From assembly GCF_002104765.1 (NCBI RefSeq), contig NZ_NCXM01000005.1, forward strand, positions 168,698 to 232,697: 64,000 nucleotides of DNA, read 5' to 3'. Of the stretch, positions 55,620-64,000 are shown in pieces (position 1 is the first letter of the stretch; each line of letters starts with the position of its first letter). Both the position numbers and the translations under genes were made by a program. Origin of the DNA: Mycolicibacterium vulneris (GTDB lineage Bacteria > Actinomycetota > Actinomycetes > Mycobacteriales > Mycobacteriaceae). The notes under the pieces were generated by a model. That model did no database searches. It was not told the DNA's origin and saw nothing but the letters and a program-made list of their open reading frames with translations.

Positions 55620-56858
55620 TCAGCGTCGCTCGGTCAGCGAGATGGCCATCTCGTCGTAGATCGACATGTTGGTGGTCAGGTTCGGATGGGTTACCTTCGC
55701 CGGGCCGATCTCGATGTCATCGCAGCGCAGGAACAGGTCGTCGAGCACCGCGCGGAGCTCCGCGCGGGCCAGCATCGCACCCAGGCAGTGATGCGGTCCG
55801 CCGCCCCCGAACGCCACGTGGGGGTTGGGCTGCCGGCCGATGTCGAAGGTGAACGGGGACTCGAAGACCTCCTCGTCGCGGTTGGCCGAACGCAACGTCG
55901 ACACCACGCGATCGCCCTTGGCGATGTGCTGGCCGTCCATCTCGACGTCGACCTTCGCGGTGCGCGTCCAATAGGCCACCGGCGACGCCCAGCGCAGCAC
56001 CTCCTCGACCGCACCGGGCCGCAGCGCTTCGTCCGCGCGATAGCGGTCGATCTGCTCAGGGTTGGCGACGAACGCCTGCAGCCCGATGGCCAGTGCGTTC
56101 TTGGTGGTATCGCTGCCGGCGAATGCCAGCACGAAAAAGAAGAACTCGAGTTCGTTCTCGGGCAGGCTGAACTGTTCGCCGTCGTCGCCGGTGATCACCG
56201 CGGTGGCCAGCGTGCTCCAGATGTCGTCTGTCGGGTTGCGCCGCTTCTCGGCGGTGAGCTCCATCGCGTAGCTGAAGACCGAGCCGAACAGCTCGAGTTC
56301 CACCTGGCCGCTCGGGCTCGCCTCGGGCGCAAGCGCCTTGAGGATGCGGTCGAAGATGTCGAATATTCGCGGCCGGTCCTCGTCCGGGATGCCGATGATG
56401 TCGCCGATCACCGTCATCGGTAGCGCGTCGGCCACGTCCTCGATCCAGTCCCCGCCGCCGTTGGCAAGCAGGTTGTCGATCATCCGCGCCGCGCGCTCCC
56501 GGATGCCGTTCTCCAGCTTGGCGATCGCACGCGGGTTGAAGGCGTTGGAGATCAGTTTGCGGCGCTTGTTCAGGTCCGGCGGGTCCAGGGTGATGATCGT
56601 CGGGGACGCCGAGAACATGGCGACCGGCTGGATGAGCGGGCCGTCGGCCGCGGTGAACGACTCGGTGTCGCGGTGCAGTCGGACCGCGTGCCGGTGTTTG
56701 GTGGCCACCCAGAACCGGCGCCGGACGGTGTCGGCGACACCCGGTGTCAGGTCGTGCTTGAAAAGTGGCTTGGTGCGCCGCAGGTCGGCGAACAACTCGT
56801 CGGGAAAACCGTTACGCCACAAGGCGAAGTCGGAAAGGTCCACCGCAGCGGCCGTCAT
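55620..56858 (-). CDS. Cytochrome P450
   Basis: A 412-residue P450. FFFVLAFAGSDTTKNALAIG is the I helix near 230-250, VEEVLRWASP the K helix near 280, and FGGGGPHHCLGAMLARAE the heme loop near 345-362. The GGGGPH form of the loop is shared by steroid side-chain P450s such as CYP125 and CYP142, which is only a hint. I prefer ATG 56858, preceded by GGGGG; an ATG at 56870 and a TTG at 56918 are alternatives. The 18-bp element lies upstream. The ferredoxin gene abuts its end. Confidence 0.92.
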   Translation of the reverse strand: MTAAAVDLSDFALWRNGFPDELFADLRRTKPLFKHDLTPGVADTVRRRFWVATKHRHAVRLHRDTESFTAADGPLIQPVAMFSASPTIITLDPPDLNKRRKLISNAFNPRAIAKLENGIRERAARMIDNLLANGGGDWIEDVADALPMTVIGDIIGIPDEDRPRIFDIFDRILKALAPEASPSGQVELELFGSVFSYAMELTAEKRRNPTDDIWSTLATAVITGDDGEQFSLPENELEFFFFVLAFAGSDTTKNALAIGLQAFVANPEQIDRYRADEALRPGAVEEVLRWASPVAYWTRTAKVDVEMDGQHIAKGDRVVSTLRSANRDEEVFESPFTFDIGRQPNPHVAFGGGGPHHCLGAMLARAELRAVLDDLFLRCDDIEIGPAKVTHPNLTTNMSIYDEMAISLTERR

Positions 56859-56921
56859 GCGAACCCCCATTGGCTCAGGCACCACGCGACCACCGGCCGG
56901 CGTCGCGTTGACGTTCAATGT

Positions 56922-56939
56922 CTAAAATAGTAAAAATAG
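56922..56939. promoter_or_regulatory. Recurring 18-bp element between P450 and Rieske oxygenase genes
   Basis: CTAAAATAGTAAAAATAG, within the longer inverted repeat GTCTA...TAGAC (56920-56941). It lies between the divergent P450 and KshA-like genes, both expected to work on the same compound, and aligns closely with the copies at 32704 and 50411. Confidence 0.6.
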
Positions 56940-57012
56940 ACTTTAGTCGTCGAAACGCGGTGAGGTAAGAGCGGCCCAAAGTGCGCCCGGCCGCGTGGGA
57001 AACGGAGTTCTC

Positions 57013-58122
57013 GTGACGAATACGATTCCAGATTCAGACCCTTCGGAACGGGAGTTCGGTCCGGGCGGCATAGCCCTGTCGACCTACCGTTTCCCGACGG
57101 GCTGGTTCATCGTCGCCTTCGGAACCGATTTGGCTCCCGGCCAGGTCAGGCGCGCGCACTACTTCGGTGAGGAGTTGGTGCTGTTCCGCACCGCGTCGGG
57201 CCAGGTTCACGTGATGGAGGCCTACTGCCAGCACCTCGGCGCCAACCTCGGGGTTGGCGGCACCGTGGAAGGCGAAAACATCGTCTGCCCCTGGCACGGC
57301 TGGCAGTGGCGCGGCGACGGTACCAACGCGCTGATTCCCTACAGCAAGATCGGCTGCAAGAACAACGTCCGCATCCGGACCTATCCGAGCATGGAGTGGT
57401 ACGGCTTCATCCTGGCCTGGCACGAGCGCCACGGCCGGGCGCCGTACTGGCAGCCGCCGGTGCTGCCGGAACTGGAAACCAACGAGTACTACCCGCTGCA
57501 CCCGCACACCCAGATGCTCAACCGCGTCAAGGTCCATCCGCAGATGATCATCGAAAACGCCGCCGACCCCTACCACGTTCAGTACGTGCACAAGGCCGCC
57601 AATCCGGCCACCACGGCGTCGTTCGAGGTGGCCGGTTATCACCTGCACGCCACCGTCAACGCCCATTTCGGCGGCGGCCGGGCGCAGACGTGGCTGACCC
57701 CCAACGGTCCGGTCGACGCCAAGATCGTCTACGACAACTATTCGCTGGGCCTGGGCGTGGTGCGCTTTCCCAGCGAGCTGGTGGCCACCGTGCAGGTCAC
57801 CGGCCAGACGCCGGTCGACGAGGACTACACCGACTACTTCTACACCCAGGCGTCCGTACGTGAACCGGGCGACAGCGGTGACGTGCCCACCGGGCGTGCC
57901 GCCCGGTTCCTCGCCCTGCAGCAGGAGGTCATCAAACAGGACTTCTTCACCTGGGAGAACATGAAATATCTGGAGAAGCCCAACCTGGCTCCGGAAGAGG
58001 CGCACGACTACGCGGCCCTTCGCCGGTGGGCGCACCGCTTCTACCCGGGGGAGGAGCCGTCGCCCTCCGACTTCGGTTACAGCGCCGACGGCGAGCCCGA
58101 CCCGGCGGCCGCCAAAGTTTGA
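57013..58122 (+). CDS. Rieske non-heme iron oxygenase, KshA-like
   Basis: A 369-residue terminal oxygenase. The Rieske 2Fe-2S site is Cys72-x-His74 and Cys92-x2-His95 (YCQHLGAN and CPWHGW). The mononuclear iron site is ENAADPYHVQYVHKA, with the expected Asn/Asp, two His. Layout and length fit the oxygenase of 3-ketosteroid 9-alpha-hydroxylase and relatives. GTG 57013 has GGAG six bases upstream. No reductase gene of the KshB kind is in the window. It precedes the CoA ligase by 18 bases. Steroid or terpenoid hydroxylation is inferred. Confidence 0.9.
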   Translation: MTNTIPDSDPSEREFGPGGIALSTYRFPTGWFIVAFGTDLAPGQVRRAHYFGEELVLFRTASGQVHVMEAYCQHLGANLGVGGTVEGENIVCPWHGWQWRGDGTNALIPYSKIGCKNNVRIRTYPSMEWYGFILAWHERHGRAPYWQPPVLPELETNEYYPLHPHTQMLNRVKVHPQMIIENAADPYHVQYVHKAANPATTASFEVAGYHLHATVNAHFGGGRAQTWLTPNGPVDAKIVYDNYSLGLGVVRFPSELVATVQVTGQTPVDEDYTDYFYTQASVREPGDSGDVPTGRAARFLALQQEVIKQDFFTWENMKYLEKPNLAPEEAHDYAALRRWAHRFYPGEEPSPSDFGYSADGEPDPAAAKV

Positions 58123-58140
58123 TCAGAGCCAACCAGCCTG

Positions 58141-59727
58141 ATGTGCGCTGACCGCAGCGGGCCCGCGCGGCCCTCCGATTATGGCGTCGAGCGTTTCACC
58201 GTGCCGGCCGTGCTCGATCGCCGCGCGCAGCAGTACCCCGATCGGGTGATGATGTCGATCGCCGGAGTCGATGTGACGTTCGAGCAGATGCGCCAGCGGT
58301 CCTGCGCGGCGGCAAACCTGTTGACCGACTTGGGTGTCGGACCCGGGGATCGCGTCGCGTTGTTCACCGGCACCTGTCCGGAATGGGTGTACTTCTGGCT
58401 GGGCGCCGCGCGGATCGGGGCGGTGAGCGCGGCGATCAACGCCGCGAACAAGGGCGACTTCCTGCTGCACGCCCTGCGGCTGTCGCAGGCCAAGGTGATG
58501 CTGACCGACGCCGAACGCCGGCCCCGCGCCGCCGAGGTCGCCGACGCAGCGGACTCCCTGACGAGCATTGTGGTGCAGGATGATTCACTGACTGCGACGC
58601 TGAGTCAGGACACGGACCGCGCGCCGGTCGACGGCGCCGGGGGGCCGGGCGACCTCGGCTGCTTGTTCTACACGTCTGGCACCACCGGCCCGTCCAAAGC
58701 GGTCGCCACGACGTGGCACTATCTGTTTTCGGTGGCCGCGACCGTCTCATCGGCCTGGGAATTTCGCGAGGGCGAGGTGCTGTGGACGGCGATGCCGCTG
58801 TTTCACCTCAGCGCGGCGCCCAGCATCTTGGCGCCTATGCTGGTCGGCGCAACGACGGTGCTGGCCGGGGCTTTTCATCCCGGCGAGGTGTGGGGCGACA
58901 TACGTGCCCGCGGTGCGATCGGATTCGCCGGCGCCGGGGCGATGGTGTCGATGCTGCGGAATCTGCCCGCGGATCCGGGCGACGCACGGCTGCCGTTGCG
59001 GTTCATCTCCGCCGCGCCGATCGATGCGGACTCCTACCGCGACATCGAAAAGCGTTACGGCTGCCGCATCGTCACGATGTACGGGCTCACCGAGGCGTTT
59101 CCCGTCGCGGTCAAGGCGCTGGCCGACGACGGAGTTCCCGGAACCTCGGGGCGGCCGAATCCCGATTTCGAGGTGCGCATCCTCGACGAATCGGGAAACC
59201 CACTGCCCGCCGACACCGTGGGCGAGATCGCCTGTCGGCCCAGGCATTCGCACGTGATGAGCGAAGGTTACGTCGGCGCGGATTCGCAGATTAAGCCGCA
59301 TCCGGAATGGTTTCGCACCGGCGACCTCGGGCGCCTCGATCGCGATCAGAATCTGACGTATGTGGATCGAATCAAGGATGCGTTGCGCCGCCGCGGTGAA
59401 AACATCTCCTCGGTCGAAGTGGAGAGCGTCGTCATGCGCCATCCCGCCGTGGCGGAGGCGGCCGCGGTCGGCGTGCCCAGCGAGCTGGGAGAGGACGACG
59501 TCCTGGTGGTCATCACGTTGCAGCCCGGCGCCACAATGGATTTCGCGGAACTCCTCGACTTCTGTGCGGCGCGCATGCCCTACTTCTGCGTGCCACGATT
59601 CGTGGAGGCGGTGAGCGAGCTCCCCAAGAATGTGATCGGCCGGATTCGTAAAGACCTATTGCGCGAACGGGGCATCAATCCGGGAGCGTGGGATCGTGAA
59701 AGTAAGGGGTATATCGTTAGCCGTTAG
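58141..59727 (+). CDS. Acyl-CoA ligase (FadD-type)
   Basis: A 528-residue adenylate-forming ligase. CLFYTSGTTGPSKAVATTWH is the phosphate-binding motif near 175-195, MYGLTEAFPVAV near 310, the hinge WFRTGDLGRLDRDQNLTYVD near 390-410, and LPKNVIGRIRKDLLRE near 500 with the C-terminal lysine. It is the second CoA ligase of the island, distinct from the one at 44633, suggesting two carboxylic-acid intermediates need activation. Confidence 0.9.
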   Translation: MCADRSGPARPSDYGVERFTVPAVLDRRAQQYPDRVMMSIAGVDVTFEQMRQRSCAAANLLTDLGVGPGDRVALFTGTCPEWVYFWLGAARIGAVSAAINAANKGDFLLHALRLSQAKVMLTDAERRPRAAEVADAADSLTSIVVQDDSLTATLSQDTDRAPVDGAGGPGDLGCLFYTSGTTGPSKAVATTWHYLFSVAATVSSAWEFREGEVLWTAMPLFHLSAAPSILAPMLVGATTVLAGAFHPGEVWGDIRARGAIGFAGAGAMVSMLRNLPADPGDARLPLRFISAAPIDADSYRDIEKRYGCRIVTMYGLTEAFPVAVKALADDGVPGTSGRPNPDFEVRILDESGNPLPADTVGEIACRPRHSHVMSEGYVGADSQIKPHPEWFRTGDLGRLDRDQNLTYVDRIKDALRRRGENISSVEVESVVMRHPAVAEAAAVGVPSELGEDDVLVVITLQPGATMDFAELLDFCAARMPYFCVPRFVEAVSELPKNVIGRIRKDLLRERGINPGAWDRESKGYIVSR

Positions 59728-59817
59728 GTTCCATTAATGTCGCGTAATAGTCGTTGAGTTGCCTTAGTGTTCCATCAGCCGATTGCCGCAGTCATTTCCG
59801 AGAGAGGCTGGAAAGCG

Positions 59818-60243
59818 ATGACCATGACTTATCAGGAACAGCAAATGCTCCAAGCCGTCACCGGGCGCGCTGCCATCCTGGATCTGAATGCTCGGCACAA
59901 TCGGGCCTATTCCGACGGCAACCGCAAGGACTGGGTCGCGAGCTTCCGCCATTCCGGCGCCAGCTACACCCGCGATGGCGAGGTGTTCGATGATCTGAGC
60001 GCCGCCTTCGACGGCGGTGACGGACAGCGCATGATCACCGTCGACCACGAGATCAAAGTCGACGGGGTCGACGCGGTCCAGCGTTGTGTCGTCATGCTCT
60101 TCGCCAGCATGTTCGGCGACATCACGCTGCGGGCCACCGGCACCTTCAAGGACAAGCTGATCTACGAGCGCGGTGGCTGGTATTTCACTTCCCGTGTGCT
60201 GGAATGGGATTCGGTCCCGAGTCGGCACCCACTCGTCATGTGA
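59818..60243 (+). CDS. NTF2-like (SnoaL_4-type) protein
   Basis: A 141-residue small alpha+beta barrel protein. The N-terminal helix AILDLNARHNRAYSDGNRKD and the core WVASFRHSGASYTRDGEVF, then VDHEIKVDGVDAVQRCVVML, give the NTF2 fold. Relatives include ketosteroid isomerase and small hydratases, so an isomerase or lyase role on a pathway intermediate is possible; no specific catalytic set can be proven. ATG 59818 is used, with an in-frame ATG two codons later. It lies 13 bases before the hydratase subunit gene. Confidence 0.8.
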   Translation: MTMTYQEQQMLQAVTGRAAILDLNARHNRAYSDGNRKDWVASFRHSGASYTRDGEVFDDLSAAFDGGDGQRMITVDHEIKVDGVDAVQRCVVMLFASMFGDITLRATGTFKDKLIYERGGWYFTSRVLEWDSVPSRHPLVM

Positions 60244-60256
60244 GCGACACCGATAC

Positions 60257-60787
60257 GTGGATCAGGATTTCGGTCAGCGGCTGGCCTTCGGCACCTACGA
60301 AGATGCGCTGCGGATGGTCGGCGCGAAAAGCGAGCCCCGCACCGCGGCGACCGCCGTCAGCGCCGCACGCATCCAGTTGTTCGCCGCGATGGTCCGGGAC
60401 GGCAATCGCTCGTATTGGGATTCAGAGTTCGCCAGGCAGCACTGGGGAGGCCTGCTGGCGCCGCCGGCGCTGTTGATGGGCTGGCTGATCACACCGCCGT
60501 GGCAACCCGGGGGTCGTGGAACGGCTTCGTTGATCGCCCTGCGGGTGCCGCTGCCCGGAACCACATTCGTCAACGCGGCCAACGAAGTCGAGTTTCCACA
60601 GCCCATCGTTGAGGGCGACGTGTTGACCGTTGTCGACGAGCTTGTCTCGGTGTCACCGGAAAAGCGGACGCGGCTCGGCGTCGGTCATTTCGTCGAGACG
60701 CTGGAGACCTTTCGCCGCCAGGACGGGACCGTGGTGGCCACCTGCCGCAACACCTTGTTCCGCTTCACTCCGGGAGCCTCCTCGTGA
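60257..60787 (+). CDS. Hotdog-fold (MaoC-like N-terminal) hydratase subunit
   Basis: A 176-residue protein with the FAS1-like/MaoC-like N-terminal hotdog fold: YWDSEFARQHWGGLLAPPAL then LMGWL, and FVNAANEVEFPQPIVEGDVL. It appears to lack the strong hydratase D-H motif found in its neighbour, as in structural partner chains of two-subunit enoyl-CoA hydratases. The GTG 60257 start has no clear ribosome site. Its stop overlaps the next GTG (GTGA), supporting a heteromeric enzyme. Confidence 0.78.
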   Translation: MDQDFGQRLAFGTYEDALRMVGAKSEPRTAATAVSAARIQLFAAMVRDGNRSYWDSEFARQHWGGLLAPPALLMGWLITPPWQPGGRGTASLIALRVPLPGTTFVNAANEVEFPQPIVEGDVLTVVDELVSVSPEKRTRLGVGHFVETLETFRRQDGTVVATCRNTLFRFTPGASS

Positions 60788-61239
60788 GCGGCGACGGCCT
60801 GGACTGGAGCCAGATCGCCGTTCCGGTGGAGCTGCCGGAAGCCGTCGACCACATCAGCTACCAGCGGGTGGTGGAGAACGCCGGAGCGACGTGGGATTAT
60901 TTCCCCGGCCACTTCGATCCGGATTACGCTGCGGCTCAGGGGAATCCGACGATCTATGTCAACACGATGCACTTGGCCGGGTTCGCCGACCGCGTCGCGA
61001 CGGACTGGGCGGGTCCGCGGTCGCGGGTGGTGCGCCGGTTCATGCGGCTGGCCGGGTCGGTGTATGCCGGCGACACGATGATCGGCCGGGGCCGGGCCGT
61101 GGCGAAACGCCGGGACATCTCGGTGGACCCGCCGCGCTGCCTGGTCGACGTCGAAATCCAGGTGACCAATCAGCATGGCGTGCTCTGCTGCCCGGTCGAG
61201 CTGACCTTGCAGGTGCCCGAATCAGGTGACGATGGATGA
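60784..61239 (+). CDS. MaoC-like enoyl-CoA hydratase, catalytic subunit
   Basis: A 151-residue hotdog hydratase. WDYFPGHFDPDYAAAQGNPT holds the conserved hydratase-2 pattern (D...H) with the following Gly/Asn turn, and IYVNTMHLAGFADR follows. Co-translation with the preceding chain suggests an alpha/beta hydratase like the ChsH1/ChsH2 pair of cholesterol side-chain breakdown; no DUF35 or lipid-transfer aldolase gene is present here. It would hydrate the enoyl-CoA made by the FadE enzymes of the island. Confidence 0.82.
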   Translation: MSGDGLDWSQIAVPVELPEAVDHISYQRVVENAGATWDYFPGHFDPDYAAAQGNPTIYVNTMHLAGFADRVATDWAGPRSRVVRRFMRLAGSVYAGDTMIGRGRAVAKRRDISVDPPRCLVDVEIQVTNQHGVLCCPVELTLQVPESGDDG

Positions 61240-61762
61240 CGTCGGCGAACTGCACTTGGCGGTGTGCCGTCGATTCGGTGCGGCGGTCGCCTCGGCGGAT
61301 GGCCACTGGGACCGTCAGTCACCGTGCGACGCCTGGGACGCCCGAGGCGTGCTCGAGCACGTGATCGGGTTTCATGACGTTCTTCTGTTGCGTCCCTTGG
61401 AATGTAAGCCCGATCGGCCACGCGACGACCCTCGGGCACGGTGGCAACTGACGTATGACTCGCTGGCCCAGGCTCTCGGATCAGGTAGAGCGGCACAGCT
61501 GGATGAGTACCGGCTGATGCCGAGCCTGAGCCGTGACGTTCTGGTGCATACCTGGGACCTCGCCCGCGCGGTGGGCGCCGACGATCGATTGGACCCCGAT
61601 TGGTGTGAAGCGCTTTCCGCCGGCCTCCCCGCGGACCCCCAGGCCTTGGCCGCGTCCGGGATGTTCGGTGCGCCCGTCCCGGTCGGCGACGAGACCGATG
61701 CGCAGGCAAGACTTCTGGCGCGGCTTGGCCGCGACCCGTCGTGGAGACCGGAATCCATATAG
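61232..61762 (+). CDS. TIGR03086-type DinB-fold metal-binding protein
   Basis: A 176-residue protein similar to the mycothiol-dependent maleylpyruvate isomerase-like/TIGR03086 family. WDRQSPCDAWDARGVLEHVI near 28-47 and RDVLVHTWDLARAVGADDRL near 103-122 give the three-histidine metal site of the DinB_2 fold. Family members may use mycothiol. ATG 61232 overlaps the end of the hydratase gene. It is the last gene of the island before the DUF222/HNH gene. Confidence 0.82.
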   Translation: MDDVGELHLAVCRRFGAAVASADGHWDRQSPCDAWDARGVLEHVIGFHDVLLLRPLECKPDRPRDDPRARWQLTYDSLAQALGSGRAAQLDEYRLMPSLSRDVLVHTWDLARAVGADDRLDPDWCEALSAGLPADPQALAASGMFGAPVPVGDETDAQARLLARLGRDPSWRPESI

Positions 61763-61876
61763 CGGCGGCAGCTGACCCTTGCATATCAGCGTCTGAAGCT
61801 CGATCTGCGCACACCACCTTTAGGCCGGGGATCGAGGGAGGCCGGTTTTGTCGGTGGTGGCTGCGATGATGACGTC

Positions 61877-63127
61877 ATGCTTTCGACCGCATCCGCTGAC
61901 GCCGTGGTGGTGACTGCGAGCGACCGTCTTGAGGTGTTGTTCGAGGAGCTGGCGGAGTTGACCGGTCAGCGCAACGCGATTGATGGGCGCATCGTGGAGA
62001 TCGTGGCCGAGATCGATCGCGACGAGCTCTGCGGTGTCACCGGCGCGCGGTCGGTGCCGGCGTTGGTGGCCTGGAAGACCGGCTGCTCGCCGGCGAACGC
62101 CCACACGATCGCCACCATCGCGAGCCGGCTCGAGGAGTTCCCACGCTGCGCCCAGGGCATGCGGGAGGGCCGGCTGTCGCTGGACCAGGTTGGGGTGATT
62201 GCGGCGCGGGCTGGGGAGGGTTCTGATGAGCACTACGCGCAGCTGGCCGGGGTGGCCACGGTCACTCAGCTGCGTACCGCGGTGAAGCTGGAACCGCGAC
62301 CCGAACCCGAGTCCCGGCCCGAGCCGGAGCGCTCGATCACCATGACCACCAGCGAGCAGGGCTGCTGCTACCGGATCACGCTTCCCCTCCATGACGCCGC
62401 GAAGTTCGACGCCGCCTTGGCGTCTCATCGTGATGCGCTGATCAGCGAGTGGAAGCGCGATCGCGGCAATGGCGCGCGCACTGCAGATCAGCTGCCGCCG
62501 TTGCCGGGCACTGTCGAGGCGTTCATGCGCTTGGTGGAGGCCGGGTGGGACGCCGAGGCGGCCCGCCGCCCACACGGCCAGCACACCACCGTTGTGGTGC
62601 ACGTCGACGTTGAAAAGCGCGTCGCAGCACTACATCTGGGTTCGCTGCTATCCGATGCCGAACGCCGATACCTGACCTGTGATGCCACCTGTGAAGTCTG
62701 GTTCGAACGCCATGGCGAGGTCATTGGTGCCGGGCGGGCGACCCGGCTGATCAATCGGCGGCTTCGCCGCGCGCTGGAGTATCGCGACCGCATGTGCGCG
62801 GTGCCGGGCTGTGGTGCCACCCGTGGTCTACACGCCCATCACATCCGGCATTGGGAAGACGGCGGCGCCACCGAGTTGGCCAACCTGGTGCTGCTATGTC
62901 CCTACCATCACCGGTCGCATCATCGTGGTGTCATCACCATCAGCGGTGCCGCAGGTTCTCTCATCGTCAGCGACAACGCCGGCCGATTACTGGGCCCGGG
63001 ATCGCTGGCGCGCCCACCCACTCAGCCCCCGCCCGCGGTGTCGCCCTGCCTGGGACCTACCGGTGAGCGTGCCGACTGGTGGTGGTACGAACCCTTCCAA
63101 CCCCAGCCACCACCGACGACCAACTGA
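61877..63127 (+). CDS. DUF222/HNH endonuclease-like protein (13E12 repeat family)
   Basis: A 416-residue member of the same family as 43065-44591 but on the opposite strand and diverged. DUF222 helices occupy the first ~250 residues (LFEELAELTGQRNAIDGRIV). The HNH motif is CAVPGCGATRGLHAHHIRHW then NLVLLCPYHHRSHHRG near 310-350. The C-terminus is Pro-rich. A strong terminator-like stem follows. With an IS110-type gene next to it, this is the mobile-element side of the island border. Confidence 0.9.
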   Translation: MLSTASADAVVVTASDRLEVLFEELAELTGQRNAIDGRIVEIVAEIDRDELCGVTGARSVPALVAWKTGCSPANAHTIATIASRLEEFPRCAQGMREGRLSLDQVGVIAARAGEGSDEHYAQLAGVATVTQLRTAVKLEPRPEPESRPEPERSITMTTSEQGCCYRITLPLHDAAKFDAALASHRDALISEWKRDRGNGARTADQLPPLPGTVEAFMRLVEAGWDAEAARRPHGQHTTVVVHVDVEKRVAALHLGSLLSDAERRYLTCDATCEVWFERHGEVIGAGRATRLINRRLRRALEYRDRMCAVPGCGATRGLHAHHIRHWEDGGATELANLVLLCPYHHRSHHRGVITISGAAGSLIVSDNAGRLLGPGSLARPPTQPPPAVSPCLGPTGERADWWWYEPFQPQPPPTTN

Positions 63128-63157
63128 TATGTAGAGAATTTTGTCAAGTGGCACGGG

Positions 63158-63200
63158 GAGGCGCCGTCGGGGGCTACCCCGACGGCGCCTCTTTGCTTTC
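63158..63200 (+). terminator. Strong 15-bp stem-loop terminator after the HNH gene
   Basis: GAGGCGCCGTCGGGG (63158-63172), a GCTA loop, and CCCCGACGGCGCCTC (63177-63191) pair perfectly, followed by TTTGCTTTC. It begins about 30 bases after the HNH stop and looks like a factor-independent terminator. Confidence 0.8.
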
Positions 63201-63408
63201 TCGCGAGTGCGTGTGGTGAGCGTGTCGGTTGGCGACGCGCGGTCAGACTGATATTCGCGGGTTGGTTACCGCAGGACGGGGTTTCGGCTGGATCGCATCC
63301 GCGTGTCTAGGGTCGAGCGTCGACCTGATCGGGTCTGCTCATAGTTGTGTCGCGGGTCGATCCACGCGCTGCCACCGCCGCGCTCGCGAGAAAGCTGTCA
63401 GGTGGCGC

Positions 63409-64000
63409 TCAGTCGTCCATGACCGCCAGCGACCAGCACCAGCCGGCCAGCTCGCGGGCGATCGCGACGTTGGCCACGGTGGACCGCTTACGTCGCGCCA
63501 GGAATCCCAACCATCGGTTGTGGAGACGACGGTTGCCCTCGTGACCACGAGCGCGGGCCGCCGCCGGGGCCAGTTCCCACCGCGAACGCATCACCGCCCT
63601 CACCTGATATTTGGACCGGTGATGCCAGGCCGCCTCGACCAACAGCCGCCGCGCGTGGGTGCTTCCGGTCTTGGTGATCGGCCCCTGCGCCCGCGTAGAA
63701 CCCGACGAGAACTCCGAGGGCACCAATCCGACGAACGAACCAATCGTGTTGCCGGTGAACCGATCCCAGTCGCCAATTTCCACCGCCAACGCGAACGCGG
63801 TCAACGTGCCCACCCCGCGAAGGCACGACAGCCTGCGCACCACCGCAGTGAACTCACTGTCGGCGGCGATCTCCTCGATCGCCGTATCCAGACCTCGGCG
63901 TCTGGCCTGCAGCATCAATACATGCTCATAGTCGGAATCGAAGGCCATGCGCGTGGCCGGCGTCAGCAACTGGGGCACCGCCTGCGCGCGCAGCCAGCGA
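63409..64000 (-). mobile_element. IS110-family transposase, C-terminal part (cut by window edge)
   Basis: At least 197 residues of a transposase on the minus strand, open through the right edge (the codons before GTG 63978 read RWLRAQA). The C-terminal Transposase_20-type domain is clear: LSCLRGVGTLTAFALAVEIG, DWDRFTGNTIGSFVGLVPSE, and GPITKTGSTHARRLLVEAAW. This is the IS110/IS116/IS902 group, whose enzymes have a DEDD domain followed by a serine-containing region (EFSSGSTRAQG). IS110 elements lack terminal inverted repeats, so the left end cannot be placed by eye; it is somewhere in 63201-63408. Confidence 0.88.

Overview
The window reads as chromosomal DNA of a Mycobacterium, most likely a non-tuberculous species. 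It is GC-rich, uses many GTG and TTG starts, and packs genes with ATGA or GTGA overlaps. It carries typical mycobacterial families: F420-dependent LLM oxidoreductases, PucR regulators, DUF222/HNH (13E12-type) proteins, DUF3556, an Rv1364c-like PAS-phosphatase-kinase-STAS protein, and many acyl-CoA dehydrogenases and P450s. I saw no rRNA, tRNA or CRISPR array. Species assignment is inference only.

Layout. 0-1.1 kb: start of a Rieske oxygenase running off the left edge, then remnants of a Baeyer-Villiger-type monooxygenase, an alpha/beta hydrolase and a SnoaL-like protein. 1.1-6.3 kb: LLM enzyme, acyl-CoA carboxylase beta subunit, P450, 3-hydroxyacyl-CoA dehydrogenase. 6.4-13.1 kb: phytoene-dehydrogenase-like oxidoreductase with DUF3556 membrane protein, two PucR regulators, a tiny membrane protein and a truncated HdeD-like gene. 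13.3-18.5 kb: acyl-CoA ligase, PHA-synthase-like protein, PHA-depolymerase-like hydrolase and acyl-CoA dehydrogenase as one plus-strand unit, followed by benzoylformate decarboxylase and an SDR. 21.5-30.2 kb: DUF2855, two TetR-controlled units (an HsaA-like flavoprotein with an LLM enzyme; a degenerate ABC ATPase with a YhgE/Pip membrane protein) and a broken epimerase gene. 30.2-44.6 kb: NDMA-type alcohol dehydrogenase with P450, an esterase-fold protein lacking its catalytic Ser and His, a paired acyl-CoA dehydrogenase unit, the Rv1364c-like regulator, a gene graveyard containing an inverted gene shard, DUF421, an amidohydrolase and a TetR-hotdog fusion.

44.6-61.8 kb is a compact catabolic island. 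On the minus strand an overlapping five-gene operon encodes four acyl-CoA dehydrogenase-type subunits and a CoA ligase. Facing it are an LLM enzyme, SDR, FadR-type regulator, double-domain CoA-transferase, 3Fe-4S ferredoxin, P450, KshA-like Rieske oxygenase, second CoA ligase, NTF2-like protein and a two-subunit hotdog hydratase. The set suits breakdown of a terpenoid- or steroid-like carboxylate: P450/Rieske hydroxylation, CoA activation, dehydrogenation, hydration and CoA transfer. The substrate is not evident from sequence. The island lies between two DUF222/HNH genes, with an IS110-family transposase at the right edge.

Regulation. Several promoters hold clear palindromes next to TetR or GntR genes. 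An 18-bp AT-rich element with the core AGTAWARATA recurs upstream of two P450s and the acyl-CoA dehydrogenase operon, with weaker forms before the left Rieske gene and the FadR-type gene, suggesting a shared local regulon.
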